This document shows, piece by piece, positions 1 through 8,199 of a stretch of DNA of 64,000 bases. The DNA is from Clostridia bacterium. GTDB taxonomy: Bacteria > Bacillota > Clostridia > Oscillospirales > CAG-272. A model generated the notes under the pieces. The model had not been told where the DNA came from. It did no database searches and worked only from the letters and a program-made list of their open reading frames with translations. Positions within the stretch are counted from its first letter, which is position 1. Each line of letters opens with the position of its first letter. Location: assembly GCA_017508425.1 (NCBI GenBank), contig JAFVYZ010000028.1:62001-126000 (forward strand). The letters are read 5' to 3'. A program made the translations under genes and the position numbers.

Positions 1-800
1 CCCACGTTGATGATCAGCTTGGAACCGACAAGCAGGACAAAGATCATATTAAAGTACATGCAAAACTGCATAATGGGACGGTTCCACGCGACAATACGCT
101 CGGCCTTCGTGAAATCGGCGCGAATGTCATCGGACGCAATGCCGAATTTTTCTTTTTCGCGCTCCTCGCGGGAAAAGCCCTTTACCACGCGCATGCCGCG
201 CACGTTTTCCTCGATCGACTCATTGAGGCGATCGTATTTGCGAAACACGCGACGAAACGCAGGCAATGCTTTTTTACCCACCAGCCAAAGCCCAATGGCA
301 AGGATCGGGATGATCACCACAAAGGTCATTGCGAGCGAGCCACCCATGACAAAGGCCATAATGACCGAGAAAATAAGCATCAGGGGGGCACGAATGGCCG
401 TACGGATGATCATCATATACGACATTTGCACGTTTTGAACGTCGGTCGTCATACGTGTCACCAACGAAGAAGACGAGAAACGATCTACGTTTTCAAACGA
501 AAAATCGTTCACGCACGCATACAGATCGTGGCGCAAATTTTTCGCAAAGCCGGCCGCCGCACGAGCACAGCAAAAGCCTGCAAGGCCACCGCACGCCAGG
601 GACGCAAACGCCATGATCACCAGCAAAATACCCTTTTCAATGACATTTTTCAGCGGCAGTCCATCTTGAATGTTGTTGACAAGTGCGGCTGTGATAAAGG
701 GAATGAGTGTCTCGATGATCGACTCGCCCACAATAAAAATGAGCGTGAGGATCGTCGGCTTCTTGTATTCGCGCACACAGCCAAACAATCTTTTGAACAT
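1..800 (-). CDS. ABC exporter, transmembrane part (3' end outside window)
   Basis: Reading the minus strand from an ATG behind a clear AGGAGG site gives about 266 residues without a stop, ending at the window edge. The sequence has hydrophobic segments near residues 14-35, 55-85, 135-180 and 245-266, and the cytosolic loop RGMRVVKGFSREE, typical of the type I ABC exporter membrane domain of LmrA/YfiB/MsbA-like half transporters. The ATP-binding domain would follow outside the window. Substrate cannot be told. The gene is preceded by a strong promoter flanked by two palindromes, which suggests local repressor control such as by a MarR or TetR protein; the regulator is not in the window. The family call is firm, the role in drug or peptide export is inference. 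Confidence 0.85.
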   Translation of the reverse strand, partial: MFKRLFGCVREYKKPTILTLIFIVGESIIETLIPFITAALVNNIQDGLPLKNVIEKGILLVIMAFASLACGGLAGFCCARAAAGFAKNLRHDLYACVNDFSFENVDRFSSSSLVTRMTTDVQNVQMSYMMIIRTAIRAPLMLIFSVIMAFVMGGSLAMTFVVIIPILAIGLWLVGKKALPAFRRVFRKYDRLNESIEENVRGMRVVKGFSREEREKEKFGIASDDIRADFTKAERIVAWNRPIMQFCMYFNMIFVLLVGSKLIINV

Positions 801-832
801 AGTTCCTCCTTTTCGGAAAATTCCCGATAGAT

Positions 833-862
833 CAAAATTAGTTTAGACCTAAACTAATTTTG
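833..862 (-). promoter_or_regulatory. 30-bp palindromic operator
   Basis: Arms CAAAATTAGTTTAG and CTAAACTAATTTTG are perfect 14-base inverted repeats around a 2-base centre. The site lies just after the -10 box of the exporter promoter, where a bound dimer would block transcription. Length and AT-rich form suit a MarR/TetR-type dimer; the protein is unknown. Confidence 0.7.
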
Positions 863-875
863 CTTTAACTTAATT

Positions 876-904
876 ATTTTACCATTGCACCACGGAAAAG
901 TCAA
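876..904 (-). promoter_or_regulatory. sigma-A promoter of the ABC exporter
   Basis: TTGACT, 17 bases, TAAAAT on the minus strand, followed by the palindromic operator and then the ribosome site of the exporter gene. Confidence 0.75.
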
Positions 905-907
905 GGT

Positions 908-929
908 TTATGCTTTAAATAAAGCATAA
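908..929 (-). promoter_or_regulatory. second palindrome upstream of the exporter promoter
   Basis: TTATGCTTTA-AA-TAAAGCATAA, perfect 10-base arms, immediately upstream of the -35 box. It differs from the operator after the -10 box but shares the TTA...TTTA pattern, so it may be a second site for the same or another regulator. It has no T-run and is not a terminator. Confidence 0.5.
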
Positions 930-989
930 TTCATATTACCTTCACAAAAAGGCACGCAGTGCACGGCTTAAAAAAACGCGATGGACGGT

Positions 990-1025
990 GAAAGGGAACG
1001 CCGTGTTTTCACGGCGTTCCCTTTC
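990..1025 (-). terminator. hairpin after the Cys-Ala-tail protein gene
   Basis: Perfect 16-base arms starting GAAAGGGAACGCCGTG around a TTTT loop, directly after the stop codon. On the minus strand a run of seven T follows about 13 bases later; the plus-strand side also has TTTT, so it may work both ways. Confidence 0.6.
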
Positions 1026-1028
1026 TTT

Positions 1029-2057
1029 TCATATTTTCGGCGTGCTTATTTTATAAGTATCCTTTTGGCTACAGCCCGCGCGACCGCCCCCCGCACAGGC
1101 ACAGGCACAAGCACACGCACAACCGCCACCGCTAAAGCCGCCGCCGCGCGAGCGATGCTTGTTTTTTTCCGCCACGTAGGCGGGATTTCTGCGCCCATAG
1201 ACGTGAACATGATGACCGTAACCGGTAAGAAATCCTCTGCCGCGCGCGTAAGACACGTAGCAATCGGCCACGAAGAGCTCGACAAGTGCCAAAAGAATCA
1301 TGACGAATACACAAAATGTGATCACCCCACTCCGATCCTCTGCCAGCTCATCGTACACCCCCGAGTCATCAAAATCCGAATACGTAACCGTGCTCGGGTG
1401 ATCGAAGACCTCCTCGCCGTAGATCACTCGCAGGGGCACGGTGGTGCCGTGCGGCATGCTCCCACTCCACAAAAGCCATCCTTGTGCCGAATCGGGCGCG
1501 TTGCTGCTCACATCAAAATCGTAAACCAGCCAGCGGAAGGTGTATGCCTCGACGTCGATCGCGTTAAACCAGCCGGGTACAAATTCGTAAAAATACTTTC
1601 CTTGCGAATCCTTGCAAAGCATATTCTTCTGATTGATCTTAAAGGAAAACTCGATCACCTCTCCCGGTTCTACGGGCTCATAAAAGGTGACATCGGCATA
1701 AACTGCGTATTCATCCTCGTAGCTTTTCAGCTCCGCAATGTTATGGGAAAGCGACTCCGGGTAGTAGGTCCAGCTTCCGTTGGCAAGACCGATGGATACC
1801 CACGTCAGCGGCTCGGACCCCTCCATCACGCACCAGCGAATGTGATATGTAATATCCAGAGACCCATCTGCGTATGGCTTGATCTCCAGATCATACCGTT
1901 CGATCACATCATCGGGCTGCGGGCGATAAAAAACGATCACGCAAAGAAGCGCCAGCTGTATGACGACCAAAACGCAAAGCAGCACAGTATAAAAAACGGG
2001 AAAGCGGCGGTGCTTCTTTACATATTCCTCACTGAAAAGATCTTTATCCTTTTTCAT
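1029..2057 (-). CDS. DUF2207-like membrane protein with C-terminal Cys-Ala repeat tail
   Basis: This 342-residue protein has a short cytosolic start, a membrane helix near 19-44, an extracytoplasmic beta-rich domain of about 200 residues rich in aromatic and acidic residues (general look of DUF2207), a second helix near 245-270, and a cytosolic tail. The tail reads RSRGGGFSGGG, then CACACACACAGGGRAGCS at about 313-330. All five repeat cysteines are TGT while the alanine codons vary (GCG, GCT, GCC), so the protein pattern, not a DNA microsatellite, appears to be kept. The gene starts inside the stop of the upstream radical SAM gene (ATGA overlap), with GGGGAGGATAT as ribosome site. The tail could be modified by that enzyme or bind metal; both are inference. 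Confidence 0.75.
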   Translation of the reverse strand: MKKDKDLFSEEYVKKHRRFPVFYTVLLCVLVVIQLALLCVIVFYRPQPDDVIERYDLEIKPYADGSLDITYHIRWCVMEGSEPLTWVSIGLANGSWTYYPESLSHNIAELKSYEDEYAVYADVTFYEPVEPGEVIEFSFKINQKNMLCKDSQGKYFYEFVPGWFNAIDVEAYTFRWLVYDFDVSSNAPDSAQGWLLWSGSMPHGTTVPLRVIYGEEVFDHPSTVTYSDFDDSGVYDELAEDRSGVITFCVFVMILLALVELFVADCYVSYARGRGFLTGYGHHVHVYGRRNPAYVAEKNKHRSRGGGFSGGGCACACACACAGGGRAGCSQKDTYKISTPKI

Positions 2058-3424
2058 ATATCCTCCCCCCGAAACGGACAGCTTTTCGCCGCATCATCCG
2101 TCATACCACGCAGTTTTTTTGCCAAGGGATGTGTCCACACGGTATCAAAATCATCGGTTAAAATATTGCCAAGTGCGCCGCCGGTGCCAAGCCAGCTCTG
2201 GCAGGGTATCACCGTGCCGTCAGGTGCGATCGCCATGTTGCTGAGTGCCGCACCGCAGGCGGGCACGCGCATGCCAATGCTTTCAAGTGCTACTGCGTCA
2301 ACAAGCCCCGGAGAGGTAAAGTCTATTTCCATACCGTGCTCGTCGCAAAACGCTTTTGCCTCCCTTAAAATACCGAACAGCTCCTCTTTGGTAAGATCGT
2401 ATTGCGCGTGATCATGGGCAGCACTGCCTGTGCAAATTAAACCACTAACGGTAACAAATCGTACACCAAGCTCAAAAAGAAAACGCAATGTACTGATATA
2501 ATCGGCATTCAGACGGCAAAGCGGCGTATTTACACTCACATCAAGTCCGCCCGCAAGCGCGGTCCGAATACCCGCCACGGTCTCTTGGTGATGCATACCA
2601 CCCACCAGCTTATTATGTATCTCGGCATCTGCGGCATATAGGGTGATCTGCACGCTGTCAAGCTCGGCAGCACAAAGCGCTGCCACCAGCTCCGCATCCA
2701 ATCTTGTGCCGTTGGTATTCAGGCGCGTTACAAACCATTTTGCGTGTGAGATCATCTGTGCAAGATCCGCGCGACCCGTTGGCTCGCCACCCGTAAAGGT
2801 CAGCATCGGCACGCCTGCGCGGCGCAGCTTTTCGATAACGTCACACCACTCCGCCAAGGTCATCTCTTTTGTCTTGCCCAGCTGCTCACCGGCTGCATAA
2901 CAAAACATACACTTTTGATTGCACTGCCAGCGCCCCATCCGGTCCGTCATGGCGCTGACCATAAGATCCATACGGTGCGGCGCTTTCATGTAGGCGGCAT
3001 AGGTGCGCAGGGACATTTTTTCGATCTCAACATCGGCATTCTCGCCGCGCGCGATTGCAAAAAGGATCTGTGTCATATCGAGAAGATCATCGTACAGCGC
3101 GCCACTGCTTACCACGGGATAGGCTTTTGCGGTACGACGCACCGTGCGCGCGGCAATTTCTTTGTATGCCTCATCGGTGATCGGCTTTCCGTCAAAAGCA
3201 TTGACCTCATCAATAAAACGGGAAAGCAAAAGCGCCCACGAGGGTCCGAGCGGCAACAAATAATATCCGTTTAAAATAACGATATACGGCGGATTTTTAA
3301 AAAGCGAAAAGCGCGGGGGAATCAGATGGATGCGCACAACACCCGGTCCATTGGGGTTAAAGGTGCAATGCTTTACGCCCCTTTTTGTTTCGCGCCACGC
3401 GGAAATTTTATTCAAAAGTCCCAT
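2054..3424 (-). CDS. radical SAM protein with SPASM-like C-terminus
   Basis: The 456-residue protein has an N-terminal domain of about 160 residues, then WQCNQKCMFCYA (Cys 168, 172, 175), the CxxxCxxC site for the SAM-cleaving 4Fe-4S cluster, followed by the radical SAM barrel with TFTGGEP and LNTNGTRL. The C-terminus carries PACGAALSNMAIAPDGTVIPC and a last Cys near the end, an incomplete SPASM-type region for an auxiliary cluster. Such enzymes often modify peptides or proteins. The start is the ATG 4-5 bases after GGGAGGA; an in-frame TTG 12 bases upstream would swallow the ribosome site. It overlaps the Cys-Ala-tail gene by 4 bp, so the two are probably coupled in translation. No small precursor peptide gene was seen nearby, which makes the neighbour the best substrate candidate. 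Confidence 0.85.
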   Translation of the reverse strand: MGLLNKISAWRETKRGVKHCTFNPNGPGVVRIHLIPPRFSLFKNPPYIVILNGYYLLPLGPSWALLLSRFIDEVNAFDGKPITDEAYKEIAARTVRRTAKAYPVVSSGALYDDLLDMTQILFAIARGENADVEIEKMSLRTYAAYMKAPHRMDLMVSAMTDRMGRWQCNQKCMFCYAAGEQLGKTKEMTLAEWCDVIEKLRRAGVPMLTFTGGEPTGRADLAQMISHAKWFVTRLNTNGTRLDAELVAALCAAELDSVQITLYAADAEIHNKLVGGMHHQETVAGIRTALAGGLDVSVNTPLCRLNADYISTLRFLFELGVRFVTVSGLICTGSAAHDHAQYDLTKEELFGILREAKAFCDEHGMEIDFTSPGLVDAVALESIGMRVPACGAALSNMAIAPDGTVIPCQSWLGTGGALGNILTDDFDTVWTHPLAKKLRGMTDDAAKSCPFRGEDI

Positions 3425-3476
3425 ACATCCTCCCAAATTTTGCTGATACGTACCTCAAAAACTTCATTTTTTCAAA

Positions 3477-3511
3477 ACAGCCCTGCCATTTGCAAAATAC
3501 GGCAGGGCTGT
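3477..3511 (-). terminator. terminator after argH
   Basis: ACAGCCCTGCC and GGCAGGGCTGT form an 11-base stem followed on the minus strand by TTTTGAAAAAA. It separates argH from the radical SAM gene. Confidence 0.7.
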
Positions 3512-3516
3512 AAACA

Positions 3517-4893
3517 TTATTTCTTTAACTGCTCTTTCACGTAAGCGATTTGCTCCCCAACCGACTTTTTCGAGGGGCCACCCACCGAAATGCGCTTAGC
3601 CACGCAAGTTGAAAGATCGATCGCCTCGTAAAGATCCTGCTCGAAAAGGTCACTGTACGCTTGATACGAGGAAAGCGGCAGTGTTTCTAAAACCGCACCC
3701 GTTTTGATGCATTCGGCCACGATCGCGCCCGAAATGCGGTATGCATCGCGGAAGGGCATGCCCTTTTTCACCAGGTAGTCGGCAAGGTCGGTGGCATTGA
3801 TAAAGCCCTCCTCGGCGGCCTTGCGCATACGGTCGGCACGCACCGTCATGGTGGCGACCATCGGGGCCATCACGTCCAGGCACATCCGCACGGTCTCGGC
3901 GGCATCAAATACGCTCTCCTTATCCTCCTGCATATCCTTGTTATACGCAAGCGGCAGGCCCTTCATGGTCGTAAGCAGGGCCATAAGATCGCCGTAAACG
4001 CGACCCGTTTTGCCCCTGATCAGCTCTGCCATATCGGGGTTCTTCTTTTGCGGCATGATCGAGGAGCCCGTGGTGTAGGAGTCCGAGAGCTCCACAAAGC
4101 GGAATTCCCAGCTCGACCACAAAATGATCTCCTCGGAAAAACGAGAAAGGTGCATCATCAGCACCGAGCACGCGCTCATAAAATCGAGGCAAAAATCACG
4201 ATCCGAAACACCGTCGATGCTATTTCTTGCAATGTCGGCAAAGCCAAGCTCACGAGCCTCAAACCAGCGGTCGGTATCGTAGGTGGTGCCGGCCAAGGCA
4301 CAAGAGCCGATGGGGCTGACGTTCATGCGACGGGCAGCATCCTCAAAGCGCGACCGGTCGCGCAGGAGCATCATGGCATAGGCCAGCAAATGGTGCGAGA
4401 AAACAATGGGTTGCGCGCGTTGCAAATGCGTATATCCGGGCAAAATACACCCATCGTATTTCTCGGCCGCATCGGCCAGCACGTTGGCCAAAGCAACGAT
4501 CTTTTCGGTGATCGCCGCGATCTCATCGCGAAGGTAAAGGCGAAGATCCAGGGCCACCTGATCGTTTCGACTCCTTGCCGTATGCAGCTTTTTCCCCACA
4601 GCGCCAAGGCGTGCGGTCAGCACCTCCTCGACGAACATATGGATATCCTCACAACCCTCATCAAAGGTCAAAGCGCCGCTCTCAAGATCCGCAAGAATTC
4701 CCCGAAGACCGGTGATCAATGCATCGGCCTCATCGGGTGCGATAATGCCCTGCTTGGCCAGCATTGCCGCGTGTGCCATGCTGCCCGTGATATCCTGCTT
4801 GTACATTTTGCAGTCAAAACGCAGCGAAGAATTAAAATCGTCCGCCAATTTTTCGGTCTCGCCTGCGGTTCGACCCGCCCACATTTTTGCCAT
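3517..4893 (-). CDS. argH: argininosuccinate lyase
   Basis: Cleaves argininosuccinate to arginine and fumarate, the last step of arginine synthesis, in the cytosol. The 458-residue length is normal. It begins MAKMWAGRTAGETEKLADDF, has HTARSRNDQVALDLRLY near 110-126, and the fumarase/ASL superfamily signature GSSIMPQKKNPD near residue 275, which includes the mobile loop serine. The start follows TTAAGGAGAGAAGATT. It lies directly after argG, so both last steps of the pathway are together, but a strong hairpin sits between the two genes and could lower argH expression. Confidence 0.97.
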   Translation of the reverse strand: MAKMWAGRTAGETEKLADDFNSSLRFDCKMYKQDITGSMAHAAMLAKQGIIAPDEADALITGLRGILADLESGALTFDEGCEDIHMFVEEVLTARLGAVGKKLHTARSRNDQVALDLRLYLRDEIAAITEKIVALANVLADAAEKYDGCILPGYTHLQRAQPIVFSHHLLAYAMMLLRDRSRFEDAARRMNVSPIGSCALAGTTYDTDRWFEARELGFADIARNSIDGVSDRDFCLDFMSACSVLMMHLSRFSEEIILWSSWEFRFVELSDSYTTGSSIMPQKKNPDMAELIRGKTGRVYGDLMALLTTMKGLPLAYNKDMQEDKESVFDAAETVRMCLDVMAPMVATMTVRADRMRKAAEEGFINATDLADYLVKKGMPFRDAYRISGAIVAECIKTGAVLETLPLSSYQAYSDLFEQDLYEAIDLSTCVAKRISVGGPSKKSVGEQIAYVKEQLKK

Positions 4894-4920
4894 AATCTTC
4901 TCTCCTTAAAAAATACCATA

Positions 4921-4951
4921 GGACTGCCGCACCTTTTTGGTGCGGCAGTCC
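4921..4951 (-). terminator. hairpin between argG and argH
   Basis: GGACTGCCGCACC-TTTTT-GGTGCGGCAGTCC, a 13-base perfect stem; on the minus strand it is followed by TATGGTATTTTTTAAGGAGAG, where the T-run abuts the argH ribosome site. It may be a partial terminator that sets the argG to argH ratio. Confidence 0.6.
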
Positions 4952-4964
4952 GAGCTGCTTTTGA

Positions 4965-6188
4965 TTATTTCAGCTTACCCTGGTCGGCCAAGGCCTGAAC
5001 CTGGATCGGCAAGCCAAACAAATTGATAAAGCCGTTGGCGTCCTGCTGATTGTAATCGCTCTCACCAAAGGTCGCGATCTCCTCGCTGTAAAGCGTGTTG
5101 GGGCTCCATACGCCGGCATTGATCATATTGCCCTTGTAAAGCTTCAAGCGCACCTTGCCGTTTACGCGCTCCTGGGTCTTATCCACAAATGCGGCGAGTG
5201 CCTCACGCAGGGTGGTAAACCACTGGCCGTTGTAAACCAGCTCACCGTAGGTGACAGCCAGCTTTTGCTTCTCGTGCATCGTGTACTTGTCAAGACAAAG
5301 GGTCTCAAGAACGCTATGCGCCTTGTAAAGGATGGCGCCACCGGGAGTCTCATACACACCGCGACACTTCATACCGACAAGACGGTTCTCGACGATGTCA
5401 AGCAAGCCAATGCCGTTCTCGCCGCCCAGCTTGTTCAGGGCAAGAATGATGTTCTTCGCGGACATCTTCTCGCCGTTCAGGGCAACGGGTGCGCCCTTCA
5501 CGAAATCGATCTCTACGTAGGTAGGCTTATCGGGTGCCGTGATGGGCGAAACGCCCATTTCAAGGAAGCCGGGCTTCTCATACTGGGGCTCGTTGCCGGT
5601 ATCCTCAAGGTCAAGGCCCTCGTGAGAGAGGTGCCAAAGGTTTTTATCCTTCGAGTAGTTGGTCTCGCGGTTGATCTTCAGCGGCACGTTGTGCGCCTCA
5701 GCGTACTCGATCTCCTCTTCACGGGACTTGATATCCCACTCACGCCAGGGCGCGATGATGGGCATATCGGGTGCGAAATGCTTAATGGTCAGCTCAAAGC
5801 GGACCTGATCGTTGCCCTTACCGGTGCAGCCGTGTGCAATGGCATCGGCACCCTCCTTGATGGCGATATCCACGAGCGCCTTTGCAATGCAGGGGCGGGC
5901 ATGGCTAGTGCCGAGCAGGTACTCCTCGTAAATGGCACCTGCCTTCACGCAGGGAATGATGTAGTTATCGACGTAATCGTCGGTCAGATCTAATACGTAG
6001 CACTTGGATGCGCCGGTCTTAATGGCCTTTTCCTCAAGGCCCTCCAGCTCGTCCGCCTGGCCGACGTTGCCTGAAACGGCAATGACCTCGCAGTTGTTGT
6101 AATTTTCCTTGAGCCACGGAATGATGATCGACGTGTCAAGACCGCCCGAGTAGGCGAGTACTACTTTTTTAATATCTTTTTTATCCAT
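4965..6188 (-). CDS. argG: argininosuccinate synthase
   Basis: Joins citrulline and aspartate with ATP to argininosuccinate. The protein begins [20 protein letters not shown], the P-loop-like PP-motif of the N-type ATP pyrophosphatases, and has 407 residues, the normal length. The open frame extends 44 codons upstream, but that stretch is lysine-rich and unlike the family, while the chosen ATG follows [31 protein letters not shown] and the C-terminal [16 protein letters not shown] are typical. A perfect-spacing sigma-A promoter lies 52 bp upstream, and a two-box ArgR-type operator is about 320 bp upstream. Confidence 0.97.
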   Translation of the reverse strand: MDKKDIKKVVLAYSGGLDTSIIIPWLKENYNNCEVIAVSGNVGQADELEGLEEKAIKTGASKCYVLDLTDDYVDNYIIPCVKAGAIYEEYLLGTSHARPCIAKALVDIAIKEGADAIAHGCTGKGNDQVRFELTIKHFAPDMPIIAPWREWDIKSREEEIEYAEAHNVPLKINRETNYSKDKNLWHLSHEGLDLEDTGNEPQYEKPGFLEMGVSPITAPDKPTYVEIDFVKGAPVALNGEKMSAKNIILALNKLGGENGIGLLDIVENRLVGMKCRGVYETPGGAILYKAHSVLETLCLDKYTMHEKQKLAVTYGELVYNGQWFTTLREALAAFVDKTQERVNGKVRLKLYKGNMINAGVWSPNTLYSEEIATFGESDYNQQDANGFINLFGLPIQVQALADQGKLK

Positions 6189-6239
6189 TTTTGATTCTCC
6201 TCTTTGTAAGAATTTGGGTAATGAACTCAATATGGCATT

Positions 6240-6268
6240 ATCATAGCACTTCTCTTTCGGTTTGTCAA
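6240..6268 (-). promoter_or_regulatory. sigma-A promoter of argG
   Basis: TTGACA, 17 bases, TATGAT on the minus strand, about 50 bp before the argG start codon. Just upstream (6278-6301) is an AT-rich stretch with two overlapping weak ARG-box-like sequences, whose 10-bp offset is not the usual one. Confidence 0.85.
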
Positions 6269-6505
6269 GCATTTTTTTGAATATTTTTGCATTATTTTTC
6301 AAATTGTAGTCAAAAGGCAAAAAAGAGGAATGCGAGAACTCCGTTTTTGTTGAAAATAAACGAGCCTCTCACCTGTTTAAAAATATGAACACATAATTAT
6401 AAATTAAAATATGCCGCGCGCTCACGGCGCGCCAAGGCGCGCGTGCGATACCGACCGCATTTCGGTGTCAAGTCGCCTCTTCGGGCGGAAAGCAACGCGT
6501 CGAGA

Positions 6506-6540
6506 TGAATATTTTTTCAAGTTTATTCACAAAATATGCA
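6506..6540 (-). promoter_or_regulatory. two ARG boxes (ArgR/AhrC operator)
   Basis: On the plus strand TGAATATTTTTTCA and TCACAAAATATGCA begin exactly 21 bp apart. The first fits the Bacillus ARG-box core TGAATAWWWWTTCA almost perfectly and is followed by AG as in the consensus; the second matches 11 of 14. A 21-bp offset is the normal spacing of paired ARG boxes. The only arginine genes near are argG-argH, 320 bp downstream. Confidence 0.55.
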
Positions 6541-6551
6541 TAAAAGCAAAA

Positions 6552-6594
6552 GCCGCCGTGAGAAAAGCCCTTGGAAAGGCTGCCTCACGGCGGC
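6552..6594 (-). terminator. terminator after the DUF378 gene
   Basis: GCCGCCGTGAG and CTCACGGCGGC form an 11-base stem with an inner AGCC/GGCT helix; TTTTGCTTTT follows on the minus strand. Confidence 0.7.
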
Positions 6595-6603
6595 GAGGAA
6601 ATA

Positions 6604-6819
6604 TTATTGCATTTCCTCGATCGCGTCCTCGGAGCGAAAAATAAGAGAGATGCACCAAATACCGGCCAGCGCGACCACGGTATAAATAATACGGGCAAGG
6701 AGCGTCCCTGCGCCACCGCTGATCCACGCAACCGCATCAAAGCTAAAGAGCCCGATCGCGCCCCAGTTGAGTGCGCCGACCACAACCAGGATCAGGGCAA
6801 TACGATCAATGACAGTCAT
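6604..6819 (-). CDS. DUF378 small membrane protein
   Basis: A 71-residue protein with two hydrophobic helices (about 6-30 and 38-62). The start MTVIDRIALILVVVGALNWGAIGLF is the hallmark of DUF378 (YuzA-like) proteins; GALNWG is the conserved core. No function is known for the family. It is a single gene with its own terminator, and the ribosome site is AAAAGAGGT a few bases before the ATG. Confidence 0.85.
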   Translation of the reverse strand: MTVIDRIALILVVVGALNWGAIGLFSFDAVAWISGGAGTLLARIIYTVVALAGIWCISLIFRSEDAIEEMQ

Positions 6820-6920
6820 TTTTTACCTCTTTTCTGAGAGCCTTGTATTCATTCACAATGCTCTCGGTCATAGTTTTTGCGTTTTTCTTCAAACAAAACA
6901 AGGCAAAAAATACCGATTTA

Positions 6921-6949
6921 TTTACACGCGCCGTTTTTTGTGATATAAT
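6921..6949 (+). promoter_or_regulatory. sigma-A promoter of the cca operon
   Basis: TTTACA, 17 bases, TATAAT, 32 bp before the cca start codon. Confidence 0.85.
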
Positions 6950-6981
6950 AAGGGATAGAAGAAAAAAGGGAGGACTACGCA

Positions 6982-8199
6982 ATGCACGGTATCAAGGAAC
7001 ATTTGCCGGACTACGTGCCGGAATTGCTCGGGGTGCTCGCCGCTCACGGCAAGCGAGGCTATTTGGTCGGCGGCAGCTTGCGCGACCTCTTGCGCGGCGT
7101 CAAGCCCAACGATTTTGATCTCACCACCAACGCGACCCCTGCCGAGATGCTTGAAATTTTCAAGGATTACCGCACGATCGAAACGGGTCTTGCGCACGGC
7201 ACGGTGACCGTCCTTGCAAAGGGGCATCCCGTGGAGATCACCACCCACCGTACCGACGGCATTTATACCGACAGCCGTCACCCCGACAGCGTCACCTTTA
7301 CCGCCGATCTTACCGAGGATCTTGCGCGCCGCGATTTCACAGTAAACGCCATGGCGTGGAGTGAGGAAACCGGCTTGGTGGACCCGTTTGGCGGGCGCTC
7401 CGACCTCGAATGCCGCATCCTGCGCGCCGTGGGCGATCCCGAAACGCGTTTTTCGGAGGATGCCCTGCGTATCCTGCGCTGCTTCCGCTTTGCCGCACAG
7501 CTTGATTTTGACATAGACCCCGCAACCGAGCGAGGAGCCGCCGCCTGCGCCGCTCGCCTTTCGGGCATCGCCGTGGAGCGCATTTTTGCCGAGCTCACAC
7601 GCACCCTCACGGGCGCGGCGGCGCAAAAGGGCCTGCTTGCCCTGGCAAACGCCGGATGCATCCCCGCCGTGTTTTTTGACACCAAGCCCGACCTCACCAA
7701 GCTTTCCTGTCTCAGTGCGTTGCCCGCCGAGCCCCCCTTGCGCCTTGCCGCCCTGCTCTCCCACGAATCCGAAGAAGGCCTCGCAAGCCTTGTCAAGCGC
7801 TGGCACGCACCGAACGCCTTCTTGAACGCGCTTTGCGCGACCGTTCGGGCACTGGGTGACGCGATCCCCGAAACGCCCTATGAGGCCCGTCGGTTTGTGT
7901 GCCGCCACTTCCCGCATTTTGAGGGAGCGTTGCTTCTAAAGGGCGTGCTTGAGGATCAAAGCACCGCCGAGTCACTCGCGCTTACGCGCACCGTCTTTAA
8001 GGACGGCACGGCCGTGGAGATCCGCCGTCTTGCGGTAAACGGACGCGAATTGCAAGAAAAGGTAGGGGTACGGGTTGAAAAAACAGCGACGTTGCTGGCC
8101 CGCCTGCAGGACCTTGTTTGGCAGGATCCCCAAAGCAACCGCCGCGACACATTGCTTACCGCGGCCCATAATATTTGCGAAAAGGAGAACTGGCGATGA
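6982..8199 (+). CDS. cca: CCA tRNA nucleotidyltransferase
   Basis: Adds or repairs the CCA end of tRNAs, or belongs to the sister poly(A) polymerase branch. The N-terminus has YLVGGSLRDLLRGVKPNDFDLTT, with the GGxxRD motif and the two carboxylates (DFD) that bind metal, then RRDFTVNAMAWS and EDALRILRCFRFAAQL of the neck domain. Length is 405 residues. There is no HD domain. It heads a run of four rightward genes with tiny gaps, and its TGA overlaps the next ATG. Confidence 0.93.
   Translation: MHGIKEHLPDYVPELLGVLAAHGKRGYLVGGSLRDLLRGVKPNDFDLTTNATPAEMLEIFKDYRTIETGLAHGTVTVLAKGHPVEITTHRTDGIYTDSRHPDSVTFTADLTEDLARRDFTVNAMAWSEETGLVDPFGGRSDLECRILRAVGDPETRFSEDALRILRCFRFAAQLDFDIDPATERGAAACAARLSGIAVERIFAELTRTLTGAAAQKGLLALANAGCIPAVFFDTKPDLTKLSCLSALPAEPPLRLAALLSHESEEGLASLVKRWHAPNAFLNALCATVRALGDAIPETPYEARRFVCRHFPHFEGALLLKGVLEDQSTAESLALTRTVFKDGTAVEIRRLAVNGRELQEKVGVRVEKTATLLARLQDLVWQDPQSNRRDTLLTAAHNICEKENWR

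Larger units (their letters stand above)
6189..6551 (-). other. long intergenic region upstream of argG
   Basis: No gene is seen here. It holds the argG promoter, an AT-rich stretch, a GC-rich island at about 6413-6488 with several short inverted repeats (GCGCGC-TCACG-GCGCGC; ACCGA...TCGGT; CGCC-TCTTC-GGGCG) and, at the far end, the ArgR-type operator. The GC-rich island is unlike its AT-rich flanks; it could be a leader RNA fold, a repeat element or a remnant, and I cannot decide. Confidence 0.5.

Noticed and set aside
1090..1130. GCACAG-like microsatellite
   Set aside because: Codons for alanine vary while the protein pattern stays, so it is a coding Cys-Ala tail and not a slippage tract.
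6278..6301. Two overlapping ARG-box-like sequences beside the argG promoter
   Set aside because: They are 10 bp apart instead of about 21 and match only 11 of 14 each; the AT-rich setting makes such matches likely.
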